DNA of 37,612 bases, from contig VGIW01000025.1 of NCBI GenBank assembly GCA_016867715.1, positions 1 through 37,612 of the forward strand, written 5' to 3'. The translations under genes were made by a program, and so were the position numbers. Of the stretch, positions 35,156 through 37,612 are shown piece by piece. Under the pieces are notes generated by a model, which saw nothing but the letters and a program-made list of their open reading frames with translations, was not told the DNA's origin and did no database searches. Within the stretch, counting starts at the first letter, position 1, and the number at the start of each line of letters is the position of its first letter. The DNA comes from Candidatus Eisenbacteria bacterium (GTDB lineage: Bacteria; Orphanbacterota; Orphanbacteria; Orphanbacterales; Orphanbacteraceae).

Positions 35156-37612
35156 GTGCATTCTGCGCGCCTCGCCGCCACGTCGCTCGTGTTCCTCGCG
35201 CTCCTCGCGGCGTCCGCGACGAGCGAGAGGATCCGCGAGGTCGGCCCCCTCGAGGATTCCGAAGGAACGCCCCCGCCTCCCCGCATTCTGTGGAAGTCGG
35301 GCGCCGCCGATGTCGCGCCGCAGGCCGATCCTTCTCTCGAAGCGCGGCGCCTTCTCGCGGAGGGGAAGACGCGCGTTCTTCTGCAGCTCCGCGAGAAGCC
35401 GGACCGGGACACGCTCCTGGCGGCCGGGATCGAGATCCTCCGCTATCTCCCGAGCGACACATGGATCGTTCGCCTGTCGGAGCCGATCGACTGGACGGCG
35501 TTCGGCACGATCGTCCGTTGGGCGGGAGAGATCCCCGCGGAGAGGAAGATCGCGCCCCCGCTCGCGGAGGAGGGGGCGGCGAAGAGCGCGGGAGCGGTTC
35601 CCCTTCGCGTCCGCTTCCACGACGACGTCGATGTCGAGGAAGCCGCCGCGATCCTTCGCGCCGCGGGCGCCTCGATGCTTGAAGCACGAACGATCGTCCG
35701 CGTGTTCGAGGCGATCCTCCCGGCTCCGGCGGTCGAGGATCTCGCCGCGCGGGACGAGGTCCTCTGGATCGCTCCCCCGCTTCCGCCGCCCGTTCCGGCG
35801 AACGACGGAATCCGCCAGAGCGCGAACATCGACTCCGTCCACGCCGCTCCTTACCTTCTCACGGGGAGCGGCGCGAAAGCGGGCATCTGGGACGGGGGCC
35901 GCGTGGACGCGCACGACGACTTCTCGGGACGCCTCACGATCGCCGACGGCGGCTCGCCGGTTTCCGATCATGCCACCCACGTCGCGGGAACGCTCGCCGG
36001 ATCGGGCGCGCGGAGCGCCCCGTACGGCGGCTTGCCCCTCCAGTGGCGGGGAGCTGCTCCTCAAGGTTTCATCTATTCATACGATTATTATGGGGACGTC
36101 CCGGCCGAGTTCGGCGCGGCGATCGGCGCGCACGGCATCGACCTCTCCTCGAACTCGTGGGTTCTCGACGTGGACCAGGCCAGGTGGGGGAACTGCTATC
36201 TCTACGGCGACTACGACGGGTACGCCCCCGAGTTCGACGAGATCGTCGCGGGCTACTTCGGAAAGCCGATCGTCCTCGTGATCGCCGCCGGCAACGAACG
36301 AAACGACGGGGACTGCGGGATCGACGCGCGGAGCGGCTACGCGTGCATGCCGCCGCCTGCGACCGCGAAGAACGCGATCACCGTCGGGGCGATCCACACG
36401 AACAACTCGGCGATGACCTCCTTCTCGAGCTACGGCCCGACCGACGACGGGCGCGTGAAGCCGGACCTCGTCGCGGGCGGCTGCCAATCGACCTACGACT
36501 ACTCGATCTGGTCCACGTGGCCGGGGAACGGGTACGGCGCGACGTTCTACTGCGGCACCTCGATGGCGGCGCCCGCGGTCGCGGGGACCGCGCTTCTTCT
36601 TTTCGAGGCGTGGCGGAGCGAGGCCGCCGCGCATCCGGGCGCGCTCTCGGGCGCCCCCTTCCCCTCGACGATCAAGGCGCTTCTTCTCGGATCCGCGGAC
36701 GATCTCGGCAACGCGGGGCCCGACTTTCGCTTCGGCTACGGGCGGATGAACGCGAAGCGCGCGGTCGATTTCATTCGGACCTCAACGATCGTTCAGGATA
36801 GCCTCGCGGACGGCGAGGTTCGGACATGGACCTTCCCCGTCCCCGCCGGCCTTCCCTCGATCCGGGTCACGCTCGCGTGGGACGATCCGGCGGGGGTTCC
36901 GCTCGCCGCGCGCGCGCTCGTGAACGATCTCGACCTCGCGCTTCTCTCCCCCGGCGGATCGACCTTCTACCCGTACGTTCTCGATCCGGGGAACCCGGCG
37001 GCCGCCGCGACGAACGGCGCGGATCACCGGAACAACGTCGAGCAGGTCGCGGTGCTCTCTCCGCAGGCGGGGATCTGGACGGCACGCGTCGCGGGGACGG
37101 ACGTTCCGGTCGGCGCGCGGCAGAGGTTCTCGCTCGCCGGCATCGACGCGCGCGCTCCGGCCGCTCCCCGCTCGTTCGGCGCCTCGGGGCTCTCCGACTC
37201 GTCGATCGCGCTCTCTTGGTCGGCCCCGAGCGAACCGGACGCGGTGGGAATCCTTCTCGTGCGAAGCACCGCGTCGCTTTCGTGGACGCCAATCGCGGGG
37301 ACGATCTACACGGCGGGAGAGAATCTCGGCGGCGGGGTCGTCGTCGTCGCGGAGACGGCGGGGACGAGCCTCGACGATTCGGGTCTCCCCTCCTGCACGC
37401 GCTTCCACTACCGCGCGTTCGCCTTCGATCGGAACCGAAACTACTCCTCCCCGTCGAGCGCGAGCAGCCTGACGACCGGGACTTGCACCGCGGTCCCTCT
37501 CGGCGGCGGCGTCCCTTCGGCCGTGCGTCTCCACGGCGCGCGGCCGAACCCCTTCAACGCGACCACGCGGATCCGCTTCGATCTTCCCACGAGCGGAAGC
37601 GCGCGCCTCGCG
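35156..37612 (+). CDS. Secreted subtilisin-family (S8) protease, 3' end cut by window
   Basis: 819 codons to the window edge, still open. Taking GTG at 35156, the first about 22 residues form a signal peptide (LAATSLVFLALLAASAT). The frame is open further upstream, and a TTG at 35060 with GGAGG 7 bases before it is an alternative that adds an Arg-rich N-terminus. A prodomain-like region (about 45-220) precedes the catalytic domain: Asp246 (GIWDGG), His275 (DHATHVAGT), Asn380 (VIAAGNE), Ser469 (GTSMAAPAVAG). A beta-sandwich and a fibronectin-III-like domain (SFGASGLSDSSIALSWSAP) follow. The last segment, RPNPFNATTRIRFDLP, begins a FlgD-like/T9SS-type C-terminal sorting domain. It is probably an exported or cell-surface peptidase. 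Divergent from the MglA-type gene. Confidence 0.88.
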   Translation, partial: MHSARLAATSLVFLALLAASATSERIREVGPLEDSEGTPPPPRILWKSGAADVAPQADPSLEARRLLAEGKTRVLLQLREKPDRDTLLAAGIEILRYLPSDTWIVRLSEPIDWTAFGTIVRWAGEIPAERKIAPPLAEEGAAKSAGAVPLRVRFHDDVDVEEAAAILRAAGASMLEARTIVRVFEAILPAPAVEDLAARDEVLWIAPPLPPPVPANDGIRQSANIDSVHAAPYLLTGSGAKAGIWDGGRVDAHDDFSGRLTIADGGSPVSDHATHVAGTLAGSGARSAPYGGLPLQWRGAAPQGFIYSYDYYGDVPAEFGAAIGAHGIDLSSNSWVLDVDQARWGNCYLYGDYDGYAPEFDEIVAGYFGKPIVLVIAAGNERNDGDCGIDARSGYACMPPPATAKNAITVGAIHTNNSAMTSFSSYGPTDDGRVKPDLVAGGCQSTYDYSIWSTWPGNGYGATFYCGTSMAAPAVAGTALLLFEAWRSEAAAHPGALSGAPFPSTIKALLLGSADDLGNAGPDFRFGYGRMNAKRAVDFIRTSTIVQDSLADGEVRTWTFPVPAGLPSIRVTLAWDDPAGVPLAARALVNDLDLALLSPGGSTFYPYVLDPGNPAAAATNGADHRNNVEQVAVLSPQAGIWTARVAGTDVPVGARQRFSLAGIDARAPAAPRSFGASGLSDSSIALSWSAPSEPDAVGILLVRSTASLSWTPIAGTIYTAGENLGGGVVVVAETAGTSLDDSGLPSCTRFHYRAFAFDRNRNYSSPSSASSLTTGTCTAVPLGGGVPSAVRLHGARPNPFNATTRIRFDLPTSGSARLA

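Overview
The window is a GC-rich bacterial chromosome segment with tightly packed genes. Start and stop codons often overlap by 4 bases, GTG and TTG starts are frequent, and reverse-strand shadow ORFs are long. Several traits point to a deep-branching Gram-negative of the FCB or neighbouring phyla; Candidatus Eisenbacteria-like is my best guess, from gene content only. The traits are an MglA-type small GTPase, a Ser/Thr kinase fused to a sigma-54 activator, a subtilase ending in a FlgD/T9SS-like NPFN motif, many TPR lipoproteins, and a Rieske/cytochrome b complex with a menaquinone-type Qo motif.

Layout. Positions 1-416 carry inverted repeats and no gene. An orphan AAA/DUF4143 ATPase (417-1577) and the N-terminal stub of an HNH-type protein follow. 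A minus-strand operon (3630 to 1949) encodes a small secreted peptide, a sigma-54-type AAA domain that has lost its ATPase motifs, a stand-alone receiver, and a transposase-like HTH protein. Positions 3631-4211 hold a terminator, twin 16-bp palindromes, a 13-mer repeat family and a perfect 100-bp direct repeat. A 1702-residue Ser/Thr kinase-ATPase-TPR-GAF-sigma54-Fis regulator (9320 to 4212) comes next.

The centrepiece is a ten-gene plus-strand operon (9521-22283). It encodes an Rrf2 Fe-S regulator, a GltD-like flavoprotein with ferredoxin domains, a Rieske protein, fused cytochrome b, a seven-heme cytochrome c, a Tat-exported molybdopterin enzyme of the NarG/NxrA type, its Fe-S subunit, a heme-b lipoprotein of the ethylbenzene-dehydrogenase gamma type, a TorD-like chaperone and MobA. 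Together these look like an extracytoplasmic Mo enzyme wired through a bc-type complex to the quinone pool and, through the flavoprotein, to NAD(P)H. Unusual residues occur at the predicted FS0, Mo and Qo sites, so the substrate is open.

A PAS-histidine kinase/receiver pair (22502-24947) follows and overlaps tail-to-tail with mnmA, which is coupled to a cysteine desulfurase gene (27155 to 24922). Then come two TPR genes (29292 to 27416), a TPR-trpA-ubiA-uppP operon (32941 to 29378), a small beta-barrel-like protein and an MglA-type GTPase with a long C-terminal extension (34947 to 33218). The last two are preceded by an almost perfect sigma-54 promoter. A divergent subtilase gene runs off the right edge. 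Short 13-mer repeats of the GGTATCNGATACC type occur just downstream of two minus-strand genes. At both sites they lie beside a degenerate copy of the neighbouring gene's 3' coding sequence.
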